A stretch of DNA of 64,000 bases from Durusdinium trenchii (taxonomy: Eukaryota; Sar; Dinophyceae; Suessiales; Symbiodiniaceae): positions 118,573 through 182,572 of the forward strand of contig CAXAMN010003614.1 of NCBI GenBank assembly GCA_963970005.1. Direction: 5' to 3'. The position numbers and the translations under genes are program-made. This document shows positions 11,223-20,943 of the stretch, in pieces. Position 1 is the stretch's first letter. Each line of letters opens with the position of its first letter. Under the pieces are notes generated by a model, which was not told the DNA's origin, ran no database searches, and was given only the letters and a program-made list of their open reading frames with translations.

Positions 11223-11549
11223 GCGTGGAGACAGACAGACAGACAGAGAGGGACAACACCAAAAAGAGAGGGCTGGAATATGATGGAGTGAGGGAGAGAG
11301 GTGGGTGAGGTGGGCTAAAATCAAGTGAGACGCTCCCGAGCCGTGCTACTCGCTCTTGGAGAGTCTTGCGCTGAAAAGACCGGACACAAATCACGGCGAC
11401 CTCCCGTTTCGTCCACACGCTGTAGATCGGCTCAAGCCTAATATTTTAACGTCTCACTGTCACGGATTCTGGTCAAAAGCACGAAAAAAAACACGACATG
11501 GCCAGCTGTTACCTCCCGTTTCGTCCTTTCCCACTTGGCCTTCCACCGA

Positions 11550-12371
11550 ATGCTGCCGGAGCCGGAGCTGGCGGGTGCAGGCGCAGAGCCGGACGCAAAC
11601 GGGTACCAAACGGGTCCCCAGCAACAACCTTGTCACGGTGGTTTTGTAGGCCCTGCGTATCAAGAGGCTCAGCCGATGTATGCCATGTATGCAAGCCGCA
11701 ACCAGATGCAGATGGGCGCACAGCACGCCTTGAAACAGCAGCTCCAGGTAATGCAGGGTGGTCAAAGGATGGGGGAACCTCTTCGCATGCGGCAGCTACA
11801 TGCCGGCTTCACAGGATGTAACACCTGGCAGGGTGAACGCACCAACCAGTACAATCCTAGTTTAGCAGAGGCGCACTGTCTCACCAACGGGAATGACCAT
11901 CTCTCGAACCACCTGCTCCCAGGGTTGCAGGATGAGCCCACTCTGGAGCCCGAGCCCTCTCTACAACAAACTTCGTGCAAGGAAGCTAAGTTTGACGAGG
12001 TGGACGGGGATGACGAGGCGGACTTTGAGCGTGACGTGACCAACGCAGTGGCCATGTTTCTTCAGGGCAATGACATGGACATTGACTCTGAGGATTGTGC
12101 CAAGGTTGAGGACTCGGCAACCTGTGAGACTGAGCCCAGCAGGGCACTAGGCAGGAAGGTGTCGAAGACAGTTTCACCGAAGGGGGATGAACAGTTCATG
12201 GATAAGGTCAAGGCTGAACGGCTACTGGTGTCTCTCGTTGGCCAATTTGCAAAGAGGCTCCAGCAGCTAACCCATGATCCAGACAGCAACATGCCATCCA
12301 AGATGCCTGCAGCTGGAACTGACTCCATGGAGTCAATGTCTCAGCTTCCTGAGAATCTTGACCCCAGATGA
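11550..12371 (+). CDS. Uncharacterised acidic protein, uninterrupted ORF
   Basis: 273 codons from the first in-frame ATG. I do not recognise the protein. The N-terminal third is low-complexity, rich in Gln, Met and Gly (QPMYAMYASRNQMQMGAQ). The middle is strongly acidic (residues about 155-195, with DEVDGDDEADFERD and MDIDSED). The C-terminal part has a short amphipathic helix (AERLLVSLVGQFAKRLQQL). No membrane segment or known domain is seen. It is intronless among intron-rich neighbours, so it may be a large exon, a nested gene or a retrocopy. At its 3' end the stop overlaps a second open frame that continues with good protein character to 12465 (TPDDPSVLKIFDSL), so the true C-terminus may be longer through a frameshift or small intron. 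Confidence 0.5.
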   Translation: MLPEPELAGAGAEPDANGYQTGPQQQPCHGGFVGPAYQEAQPMYAMYASRNQMQMGAQHALKQQLQVMQGGQRMGEPLRMRQLHAGFTGCNTWQGERTNQYNPSLAEAHCLTNGNDHLSNHLLPGLQDEPTLEPEPSLQQTSCKEAKFDEVDGDDEADFERDVTNAVAMFLQGNDMDIDSEDCAKVEDSATCETEPSRALGRKVSKTVSPKGDEQFMDKVKAERLLVSLVGQFAKRLQQLTHDPDSNMPSKMPAAGTDSMESMSQLPENLDPR

Positions 12372-12465
12372 CCCCAGTGTGTTGAAGATCTTTGACAGCT
12401 TGACTTCGAGACAAGAGAGCCCAGCTCCAACCTTCACTCCAGCTGCAGCTGTAGTATATGGCTAG
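12360..12465 (+). CDS. Possible frame-shifted C-terminal extension of the preceding ORF
   Basis: In the +1 frame relative to 11550-12371 the sequence reads LTPDDPSVLKIFDSLTSRQE and then a Pro/Ala-rich tail to a stop at 12463-12465. The join point contains a short direct repeat (GACCCCAGATGACCCCAG), a plausible place for an indel. It could also be a separate exon joined by splicing. Confidence 0.3.
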
Positions 12466-12719
12466 CGACCCGCCAGGCTGCCAGTCATCCATTGCGCCAG
12501 AGCTTCGGCGTGGGCAGTGCATCGGTGCCTTCCTCAAGATGAAGCCTTTGCCACCGGGAGTCACTGCTGTACGCTTACAACTCTTGCGGCCCCGCGTGAG
12601 CTGGTTTTGATTATCGTCGTTATATGATGTTATCTGGGTGAATGATTAAATGTTCCTTTTGTTAAATGTTGTTAAAGGTTCCTTTTTGCACATGTTGCAC
12701 ACATGTTTCTTTTTTTCAG

Positions 12720-13081
12720 AGTATGTTTTTCTTGCCTTCGGAAAATCCAAGGCGGCGGAGATCATCAAGAATTTGATCCACAGTAAAGTGCCGCCAACCT
12801 TTCGCAACATCACAGAATGTTTGCGACGTGAAAACGAGGAAGAAGGAAAGAAGTTAGAAGAAGGGTCATGCAAAATGCAGGAAAGTTCGGTACTGGAATT
12901 GACACGTTTGCTGCTTATTCGTATCCTATTACACGTAGCTTTAGAGGAGGAGGAGGGAATGGGCAAGAAGAAGAAGGAAGAGACAGGAAGAAGGGGACAA
13001 GAACGAAAAAGAAGGACAGAAGCAGGAAGAAGGATCCTGCAGGATGCAGGAAAGTCGGGCACTGGAATGGACACGTCGTGA
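12720..13081 (+). CDS. Candidate exon followed by a purine-rich repeat
   Basis: After a poly-T acceptor (CTTTTTTTCAG) the frame reads EYVFLAFGKSKAAEIIKNLI, then HSKVPPTFRNITECLRRENE, then a Glu/Lys/Arg-rich tail. The first 50 residues look like real protein. The tail coincides with a GAA/GGA-rich tract (12930-13035) and is probably low-complexity DNA. A block near 12868-12906 (GCAGGAAAGT, then ACTGGAAT) is repeated near 13035-13074. Function unknown. Confidence 0.3.
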
Positions 13082-13297
13082 TTGTTTTGGGCGGACACGT
13101 AACCTTGAACTGGCCGTTTGGCCAACGAGTTTGTCAGTGGTGCAGCCTCGTCAAACTCATGCATCCATAGTGCAAGCAGGTCGCTGCTGAGTCAAGGACA
13201 GTGGGACAGAGCGGTAATGCCATGCCTCGACCAAGATGTTCGTTGAAGCATAATACCTGTACTGGCCATGTAGATCACTAAAGGGTCCATTTGTACC

Positions 13298-13618
13298 ATG
13301 GGCAAGACATTGCCCTTCAATTGCACGTGCTTGTCCGCCTGTCCTTGGGAAGCCTCTTCACTGAAGCCTCAAAACATTCAAGAAGAATTCGCTCGCACAT
13401 GGGTCTTTGCGGGCATATTTTTCAACCGCCCCATCGTTCGAAAAAAGTATACATACAAGATCATGCAAGCACTTCTGAAGGTCCCCAAACACTACGTCCC
13501 AAGCAAAAATTGGATTCGTGGGCAGACGGCCCTTTCCACAACGCACCCGCCGTGTTGCGCGAGCCGCCGCGATACTGCCGCACTTTGTCCGAAGGTAGAG
13601 GGAGAAAGCAGGAAGTAG
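13298..13618 (+). CDS. Unassigned ORF, 106 codons
   Basis: Open frame from ATG 13298. The central part reads RTWVFAGIFFNRPIVRKKYT then YKIMQALLKVPKHYVPSKNW, which is more protein-like than the surrounding frames. No family is recognised. It could be an exon of the surrounding gene or chance. Confidence 0.25.
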   Translation: MGKTLPFNCTCLSACPWEASSLKPQNIQEEFARTWVFAGIFFNRPIVRKKYTYKIMQALLKVPKHYVPSKNWIRGQTALSTTHPPCCASRRDTAALCPKVEGESRK

Positions 13619-14393
13619 AAGGAGAAGGTAGGCACACGAAGAAAGTCAAGTAGACACGACGGATGCAGTAGGGTCCCGTCACACATACGCGGGGGGGGGG
13701 GGGCTGGCTTTCGTCCCCTCCTACCAAAATTCTACCTCGAACAGGCGTATTCCTGATAGGGCCAGGGGTATGGTTGTGGATGGACCCATGGATGGTCAAG
13801 AGCGACGCTGCCTTTCATTTCAAGCCCTGCAGACCCTTTCGATGGTTTCCATCACATGTATATATATATATATAAGTATGTGATTTTCTATGGGCTAGGT
13901 TTGCAACAATGTTTCTTTACCAGGCAGGTGCTACATGCTGCTATGTCAGGGACATCAGCCGATGTAGATGGACAGATTGGAATTGGAAGAAACTCCAGGG
14001 TCGTGCGCTGGGCAGAACAGCAGCGACGGCATTTCACAACTTGTGCGTCCTTGGCTTTGGCACCTGCAGGTGGCACATGAAGAAGCGAAGCGACTCAGGA
14101 CCTGGGTGTCGCTCAGGTTGAGTTTCAGCACCGGTTGCCAGTTGTAAACTTCGGTTCCTTGACGCACCGTAACGTGGCACTTTTTTTTTGAAATGGGCCT
14201 ATCCAGGGACAAACCCACGTTCAAGATATTTTGCATTGAAACACTAACAAGAGCGCTTGCTCGACAGGTTGTGCGGTGCTGTTTTTTGACTGAGTGATGG
14301 GCTGCTCAGGCCACTTTTAACCGCCGGGCCACGTGGATTGGTTTCCTGTATGGTGTGGGGAGTGCCAAGGTAAGTAGGTTTGCCAAAGTGTGC

Positions 14394-14425
14394 ACTACAG
14401 TGGTTTCAGAGCACTGTAGATGGCA
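14394..14425. repeat. Dispersed repeat fragment (CTACAG..TTTCAGAG..GATGGCA)
   Basis: CACTACAGTGGTTTCAGAGC then TGTAGATGGCA, running straight into the assembly gap. Related copies are at 52913-52975 and 54274-54325, where the sequence continues with CAACC...CCCCAAGATC. The repeat may be why assembly broke here. Confidence 0.6.
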
Positions 14426-14435
14426 NNNNNNNNNN
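14426..14435. other. Assembly gap (10 N)
   Basis: Ten Ns, a conventional placeholder for a gap of unknown length. Confidence 0.95.
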
Positions 14436-14437
14436 TA

Positions 14438-14503
14438 AGGCACGAGGCCAGTGTGCGGCAGGTGCAGCTGCTACAGGCCAACCAAGAGGCATGGCTGGGA
14501 GAG
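14438..14503 (+). CDS. Candidate exon, coiled coil, next to assembly gap
   Basis: Reads RHEASVRQVQLLQANQEAWL, a clear Gln/Leu/Glu helix. It starts within three bases of the gap, so its 5' end and acceptor are missing from the assembly. Confidence 0.4.
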
Positions 14504-14950
14504 TCGAGTGTGAATCCGTTGGAGATGTTTCTTTCTGGGACTCCTCTCAACATGGTTTTGACCTGACCTCCGGCTTTTCCATAGGGTCAAGCCATTGGAT
14601 ACCCCATGTCACCAGCTACTCAGCCAGTACGAACCCTCATTCCCACAGCGCTGGGTCCAAGCATCTCCCCGCAGGTCAAAGACCATGAAGTCAAGGCGGT
14701 CCACAAGCTTCAGGTGTGGATGGCGGCCCGGATGGTTCACGCCCGGATGCACCACGTGCATTACGTTGGATTTGGAATTCTACACCCGGTGTCACGTCTC
14801 ACTGTGGCAGACCGGGTGTCTCAAAAACGTGTGGTGCACTGGTTCTGGACACCCTGTACTTATACACAGTGGCTTCATGTGGTTTCCATATGGTGCTTTG
14901 GCATGCTTTGGATGATTCTTCGAGCCGCTGTTTGACACGGGTGACGGGGG

Positions 14951-15044
14951 GGTGAGCTGCTGCAGGAGCAACTTCACATCAGCGAATCACTGGTGAAAAA
15001 CCTCCTCCACCAGTTGTCAACGGCAGACGACCAGCGAAAGCAAG
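14951..15044 (+). CDS. Candidate exon, coiled coil
   Basis: Reads GELLQEQLHISESLVKNLLH then QLSTADDQRKQ. This is a textbook heptad pattern with Leu/Ile at a/d positions. The 3' boundary is CAAG|GACGGT, a GA-type donor. Confidence 0.5.
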
Positions 15045-15436
15045 GACGGTGGGGCGGCAAGGAGGTGTGATCCAGGCGTGCCAGACCTATGGCTGTAATT
15101 CCAAACCAGGATAACTTGGTTGACCTATTTGGAAGGTCAAGCTATGTCAAGCTATATATAAGATAGATGATTATAGATGGTACTAGTTACTAGTGATGGT
15201 ACTATATGGTGTTGGGGATCCAGGATATGGCCGCCCTTTCCTTGCTTCATGTTGGTTAGACAGCGAGAACAAGTTTCTAAGGGGTGCATAGTGTTTGGGT
15301 AGGGCAGAAATAGATCAAGTATGATCAAGTCATGTCTTTCTCTTACTGAAATGGCTGCATCTTATTCCTCCCAGGTCCTAACTTGAAGCCTTCGCACTTT
15401 TTGAGATAATTGCCATGTCCCTTTTTCGGTGCGAAG

Positions 15437-15511
15437 CGCAAAGCCGGTGCAGCAGCTGAACCGCGAGGAGAGCAGAAACTCTTGAGCCTGCAAGAGCAGC
15501 TTGAGACCAAG
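15437..15511 (+). CDS. Candidate exon, coiled coil
   Basis: Seventy-five bases between GCGAAG and ACCAAG|GTGGGG (GT donor). It reads KAGAAAEPRGEQKLLSLQEQ then LETK. The charged helical composition fits the series. The acceptor is weak. Confidence 0.45.
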
Positions 15512-16435
15512 GTGGGGATGACAGAAGAAGCACCTGAAACTCTGGAAACATATATTCGCCCCTCACAGGCCTCAACCTACAATATGAATGATGGGCGAAG
15601 GATGGCGAAGGGCCATGTGCCATGGGCCAAAAACTGGCCAAGACCGTTAGCCCACACGAACGAACATGACCTGCAGGGTGCTCCAAATGTGAACATTAGC
15701 ACTTCTTGAGTGGGAGCTAGGTCCCACTTTTGCACCGCTCACTTATTGAGATTGGACATGAGCAGGTAGGTCAACAGTTGAATGGGCCCAGAAGTAGATA
15801 CGTTTTTGGGGTTCTACAGGCTTCAAAGATGCGCAGGCTCCCACTGTGGTATGCGGGTGCCCTTATCCCTTGCTCAAATCTCAAGACGGTCCTATTTGAT
15901 GCCACGATGATCAATTTGACGACATGGGGTGACAACAAAAGGTACCCCCACAACTCCTGGGTTTGCGACCTTGGCGGATCTTGGTACCTTCAGGATCGCT
16001 TGGCGGAGGACCTTTTCGGATTGTCCGGGTGGTGATTCGAGGCATTTAGATGCATTCAGAGCTTTGTTTTTAATGTGTGTGTGTTTCTTCTTTTTTTTTT
16101 TTTTGGGGGGGGGGGGCTCCGGGGGACTGTTGCAAAAATGCATCCTTTCAGCAGTCCCACAGGCTTCTATGGCAGTACCATTGGTATCCATTGGAAAGGG
16201 TTTGTCAAGAAGAAGGGGTGCCTTGTACTCTGGGACGGAATGACATAATATGACGAGGAGGAGAACCTCTTTCAGAGCTGCTAAGTTGACATAGTGCTGT
16301 CCAGGAGGTAGAGATATTCGTTGTGATGGTTTTTGTCAGTGTCACCACTGAAGTTTGTAAAGATCAGTTTCTCCTTCCACCTCGTGTTGAATGACTTGCC
16401 TCAGCCTACTGTGGTATCAACATCTCGCATGGGGG

Positions 16436-16509
16436 GCCCTGTTGGAGATGCAGGATGTGGCGCAAGACCTGCAGCGGATGATGAGTGCGCAGCAGCTTCC
16501 CCCACGCGC
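16436..16509 (+). CDS. Candidate exon, helical, frame ambiguous
   Basis: One frame reads ALLEMQDVAQDLQRMMSAQQ, fitting the coiled-coil series. A second frame stays open further (to 16587) and ends in LEDQRLSEAKRQRETTK. I cannot decide between them without transcript data. Confidence 0.35.
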
Positions 16510-17801
16510 TCCACCAGCCCACCCACGGCGCTTGAGGATCAACGCCTAAGTGAAGCGAAACGCCAGAGAGAGACCACAAAGACCTAGGGTTTGAGGGCGT
16601 GTCCCAACAGTAACCATCCGATGGCAAAAGAGCATCACTGCTTTTATTGTTTTTTTGAGCCGTTTGGCTGCCAAGTGACTGTCATCATCCATGGTTACTG
16701 GGATAATTATTTGATAATTATATGATATACCCAACCGTTACTGTACGGGACCGGTGACCGTTACGGGTATGTTAGGGCAAGTCAGGTCGCACGGGTGGCC
16801 GGCCGCTCTGCCCGTGGTCAGCTTCGAAAAAGGACGGCGGTCGCGAGTCGGGTCGTTGTGGAACAATGGTTCGGCATTGGTGTTCCCGCACACCTGTGAA
16901 CCTCTCTCTTGTTGGGCGTTGTCCATGGGAGATGTTGAAAGACTTGCCGAGACTTGCTGGTGTTGCTGTGGCTCATGGTCCCCCAGAAGAGGGCTCCAAA
17001 ACACCATGTTTTGGATGGATCCCACAGCCAGAATTGGCTGGCAACGGTGATCGGTGATCCAGTTCAAATCGGAATCAGAATCCTTTGCTTCCTACCAGCA
17101 CCCTCCTGGCCAGGCTGTTAGTTGAGGGGTTGTTGGACCACAGGTCTCAATTGGTAGGCATGGGGTGAAACACTGGTGACTCGAACCCCGAGCTGGGCCA
17201 AGTGACTGGCATGTTCATGGTGAGAGACGGAGCAGACGGAGCGATTGCTCAAATTGGGCATGTGTTTGGTGCGCGAATTCAAGCCTCAGCCCACCAGCAT
17301 GCCACATGATCAAGCAGTATATCAAGTATATTAAATATGGTGGATTATGTGGCCTCAGCCCAGCATGCTGTTTTCTTCGCGATCAGGCAGAAATTCAGAA
17401 ACAGGCTAGTTTATTTGGCAACGAAGCAGAGAAGCCGGTTTTACTATGGCATTGGCTCCCATGAACTTTAGACAAAACGTCATTTGTGACACGACTCTTA
17501 CGAACACATTATGAGCAAGACCAAGCGCCTCGAAATGTGGCGCTGTCAGCACTTGCAACAGTCACCCCCCGCAAAAGATAGAACGCCTATGGACACAGGC
17601 ACCCCACTGGAAATGCCAGCCGCGCAAATCTATGGTCTCGTCTATGTTTCAAAGTGCCTATCTACTTCAGGGCCTGGGCTGGGATTCACATGGGTCCAAT
17701 GCCCTACCTCACACGTTTCCCAAACCCAGCATCCACCGGAGTCCGGACCCGTCAACGGTTGAGCTGCTCGGAGCTGGAGACCGTCGGCCGCTTCGCCTGA
17801 G

Positions 17802-17875
17802 GACCTGCAGAGTGGCAAGCATCTGGAGACCGCTTTGGCGGTGAAGGCAGCCCAAAACACCGCTCACATCGCGAA
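17802..17875 (+). CDS. Candidate exon, helical
   Basis: Reads DLQSGKHLETALAVKAAQNT then AHIA. The boundaries are GCCTGAG|G and GCGAA|GTGCCG (GT donor). An amphipathic helix consistent with the neighbouring series. No domain recognised. Confidence 0.4.
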
Positions 17876-18838
17876 GTGCCGAGTCACATCTCCACCAGTT
17901 GTGCAGGGTGTATGTGTGTGGGCAGCAGTGGCTAGCGGAGCCCAGCTGATTTGGAGCGACCATCCGGATTCATTTACTGTAGGACTTTTGTCGTCCAAAT
18001 ACGCAGGACGCGAGGCAAATCTGCAAGAGTCCTCCACCTACATCCAGATCATACAGCGGGTCCTTTTTTGGTTTGGGAACCGTGAACACTTGAAGAATAA
18101 ACAGGATGTCAACCAAGATAGATGCTTTTCCCGCCAGGCCATACTTGTAGCGCCAAAAACCATACCGCAAACCCTGCAGCCCTCTTGGGAACAAACGTTG
18201 CTACCCTCACTCCCTTGCAAAAAGTAGCCAGAAAGCTCGGACACCCAAGGAATCGCCGTGATTCCTTGAGCCAGAGTCCTTTGTGCAGGTCCTCTCTGTG
18301 CTGAAGCGGGCTGGTGAGGCTCGGCCCAGGGGAGAAGGGAGGCACCGGGGAGATTTTCCCCGGTGTCTTGCATGATTTATCCGCAGGCAGATACTGGGCA
18401 TAGCAAGCTTTGTTAGATGCGATGTTCACAAGGAACTGCCGAATCGCCGATCCCATAGTCCTTCTATAGGCCTTCGGTGGCCCCTGCCCTGATAGTCACA
18501 GGCGGTTCAGATCAGACATTGGTGGCCTGTGGGTAAGGCTACGCCTTAGCAAACCTCATCCTAGTATACATACATCCTATATAAAATGACTTCTGAATGT
18601 GCTTGGTGATGGATGGGTTTTGGATGGCTTCTCTTCATTTCAGCCTTCCCCCCTGATTTGTAGACTCTCGATTATATTTCAACCCGAAATGGATTGTAGA
18701 ACTTCTTCAGGCCTCAGGCGGGTTTACATGACTTCACTCATCAAGAGCCTACATGTTTGTTGGGCCTTAAAATTCACTCAAACGGCCGCCCCTACTGCGA
18801 AACCGGTGCTTGCGGCCTCCCCTTGCGGCCTTCTGCAG

Positions 18839-18922
18839 GTGCCCGTCATCGCCGTGTGCTGCGACTCGCCGGGGAAGCTCAGAGAGACCGGACTGGAAGA
18901 AACGGGAGAGACCGCTGTCAGG
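18839..18922 (+). CDS. Candidate exon, unassigned
   Basis: Follows a good acceptor (CCTTCTGCAG) and reads VPVIAVCCDSPGKLRETGLE then ETGETAV. A second frame gives an Arg-rich peptide. Low confidence about which is real. Confidence 0.3.
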
Positions 18923-18964
18923 GTGTGTGATCCAATATGATCGAGTATATATAATGAGTTGTGT

Positions 18965-19480
18965 TCTCACGTGAGAAAAATATCGAGGGGGGGGTGACCC
19001 ACGAATTAACGCGTTTCAGTGTTTCATCAATTAACTACTTGTTCTTTTCCACGCCAATTTATCGACAATCTTGAGTCGGATAAAACAAATCAATTGGCAT
19101 TTTCCCGGTGTACCTTGCATCAAGCTAGCCAACTAAATTAATCGACCCCTCCTCCAGATGCCAACCCCCCTGAATTAATTTTTGTTGGCTGGTTTTGAGT
19201 GTGGTGGCTGCTTTCCTGCCTGGTTTTTGAGCGCTGCTCACGTACTACGTTGGCCTGGCTGTGGATGGGGGGGTTTGCCACCTGGGGAGTGGAAACTAAA
19301 TTGATGGTTTGTGAGGTGTCGATGGGTTAGAGAGGGTAGGGGGGGGCTTAGCAAAATATATAGACAACTAATTGAGGGTTAAAGACCCCCCCTCAAATAA
19401 CTTCCAAAAATCAGAGATGTGCACCCTCAATTATTTATGTGTTTAATTGAGGGGGGGCCCAGGGCCCTATCTAATGTAGC
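18965..19480. repeat. AT-rich region with repeated CCCTCAATTA and AATTAAT motifs
   Basis: Several copies of TTAATTGAGGG or its complement, plus a local inverted repeat (AGCCAAC at 19125 and GTTGGCT at 19184). It lies just left of the retrotransposon. It may be a small non-autonomous element or a nested insertion; I cannot define ends. Confidence 0.3.
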
Positions 19481-19639
19481 GGTCATGAAAAAAATATATT
19501 GCAAATGTCCAGCATGTCCAGGTGAGCCTCCAATCAAGTTGAGCTAGATACTTTACTTTAAAGTAGATGGAGGCACCACGGGTAGGTTCAGGTTTTGGAC
19601 ACGGCATGGGGACCCGTGCGTCTCAGACCCTCGGTGCCC

Positions 19640-19700
19640 GAGGTCCGGAGAGTATTTGGCACTCTCCATGTACAATACGGAGCTGCCCAAGTTTGAGCAG
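19640..19700 (+). CDS. Candidate exon, unassigned
   Basis: Reads GEYLALSMYNTELPKFEQ before a possible GC donor (GAGCAG|GCGATC). It is protein-like but short, and the upstream boundary is unclear. It would be the last left-side exon before the retrotransposon. Confidence 0.25.
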
Positions 19701-20087
19701 GCGATCACATGGATTTGAGAGTGTCTCCCTGAACTGGGGTTGTTGTCAGTTGTGCATGTTCATTCATGTACCGGTTACACGCGTGTGCATGTTCGTATGA
19801 TGAGATGTTCTTGGACGGCCGGCTTCGCCGGCAGGTGGTGATCCCCGGGAGAACCGTCTTGGCAGCCGCTTGGCCGAGGGGCGGGGCCGGGGAAGCGGCA
19901 CGACGTCGGGTGATGGGGCATGGATGAAGAAGCAACGTAGTTTTACGATAGTTTACGTCATGGCGTCATGTTCACGGTTTATTCGTTTGATTTTTAGTCT
20001 AAATTTTAATATGACTTCTGCCGTAGGTGAGAATGTTTGCACGAAACTCCTGCGGCCACGGGCTCGTGTAGGGTCTCTACGCGGCGC

Positions 20088-20942
20088 ATGGCACTCTGCG
20101 CGAAGTGTCGCCGCGCCGCGCCAGCGGCTGGCGACGCTTGGTGCTTGGGGTGCTCCGGGTGGGAGGCTCTCGGGTCGGAACTCTCGTTCTCCTGGAGCCA
20201 TCCCGGACTCCGTGCGGTCGCCACTGACATAGTGGTGAGCGCGGTCCGCCAGGTGCGCGCCTTACGCGTCACTCGGGTCACTCCGCCCGTGGCGCAGGCT
20301 GCGCGAGGCCAGACCCGGCCACTCACCCCGGAGCGCCCCCCTCCTACGGCTGGCGTTGGGTCCGAGCCGAAGGATCCTCGAGCTCCGCTGGTGCGATCTC
20401 CCCGGCCTGAGATCCCACCGGCTACAGAAGAAAAGGCCGACAAGGACGAGGAGAGCTCCTACGAGTCTGACGAGGACGACTCTGGTGAGGCCTCGGAGGC
20501 CACTATAATACAGGACCCAACCAGGCCTGTGAGCACAAAGGGACTGTCCGCGAAGGCGGCGCCCGCTGCTCGTCACGCTGCAGAGCCGGCTGAGGAGGTC
20601 AAGCAGGAGAAGGTTGAGAATACTGCTGGTGAGGCTGGGTCCGTGCCCGTGCCCGCCGGTGAGGAGGCAGCAACTTCTTCGAGGGGTCATAGACACCCCA
20701 AAGGTGAGCATTCAGTTCGCCATCGAGGACGCGATCGTCGAGGAGACGGCTTCAAGAAGAAGAAGAGAAAGAGAGACAAGACTCACAGGGCAGGTAGGAA
20801 GCACAAGCGGCTATATCGAGCAGACGAGAACCCATTCCTCACGATCCATCGAAGTTTGGACAACTCGTATTTTGAGTTTGACTCAACAGCCCCAAGGGAG
20901 GACGCGATTCCTGGGGTACCCCCCCGGGGAAGGAAGCAATGA
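20088..20942 (+). CDS. Retrotransposon ORF-A, N-terminal zinc-ribbon protein
   Basis: 284 codons from ATG 20088; the frame is open upstream to 20037 but without an ATG. The N-terminus has two CxxC pairs (C4-x2-C7 and C19-x2-C22 in MALCAKC...WCLGC), a small zinc-binding fold. Next comes a helical segment (GLRAVATDIVVSAVRQVRAL), then a long Pro/Ala/Glu-rich disordered region with an acidic patch (DEESSYESDEDD, residues about 130). The C-terminal third is very basic (KKKKRKRDKTHRAGRKHKR), suitable for nucleic-acid binding or nuclear import. It ends in an ATGA overlap with the next ORF. Zinc-binding proteins of this kind often serve as nucleocapsid or accessory factors; the exact role here is inference. 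In the last part, other frames are also open because of strong GC/purine bias. Confidence 0.65.
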   Translation: MALCAKCRRAAPAAGDAWCLGCSGWEALGSELSFSWSHPGLRAVATDIVVSAVRQVRALRVTRVTPPVAQAARGQTRPLTPERPPPTAGVGSEPKDPRAPLVRSPRPEIPPATEEKADKDEESSYESDEDDSGEASEATIIQDPTRPVSTKGLSAKAAPAARHAAEPAEEVKQEKVENTAGEAGSVPVPAGEEAATSSRGHRHPKGEHSVRHRGRDRRGDGFKKKKRKRDKTHRAGRKHKRLYRADENPFLTIHRSLDNSYFEFDSTAPREDAIPGVPPRGRKQ

Positions 20943-20943
20943 G
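20938..20943 (+). promoter_or_regulatory. ATGA stop/start overlap between ORF-A and Gag
   Basis: The ATG of the Gag-like ORF (20939-20941) overlaps the TGA stop of ORF-A (20940-20942). This arrangement is known to allow termination-reinitiation in several retroelements. Coupled translation is inferred, not shown. Confidence 0.55.

Noticed and set aside
11428-11436. GGCTCAAG upstream of the 11550 ORF, the last eight bases of the dinoflagellate spliced leader
   Set aside because: An 8-base match is expected about once per strand in this window and the preceding leader bases do not align.
19810-20036. Search for inverted or split direct repeats between the left flank and the bases after the recombinase
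   Set aside because: No convincing match by eye on either strand; the right end is probably in the gap.
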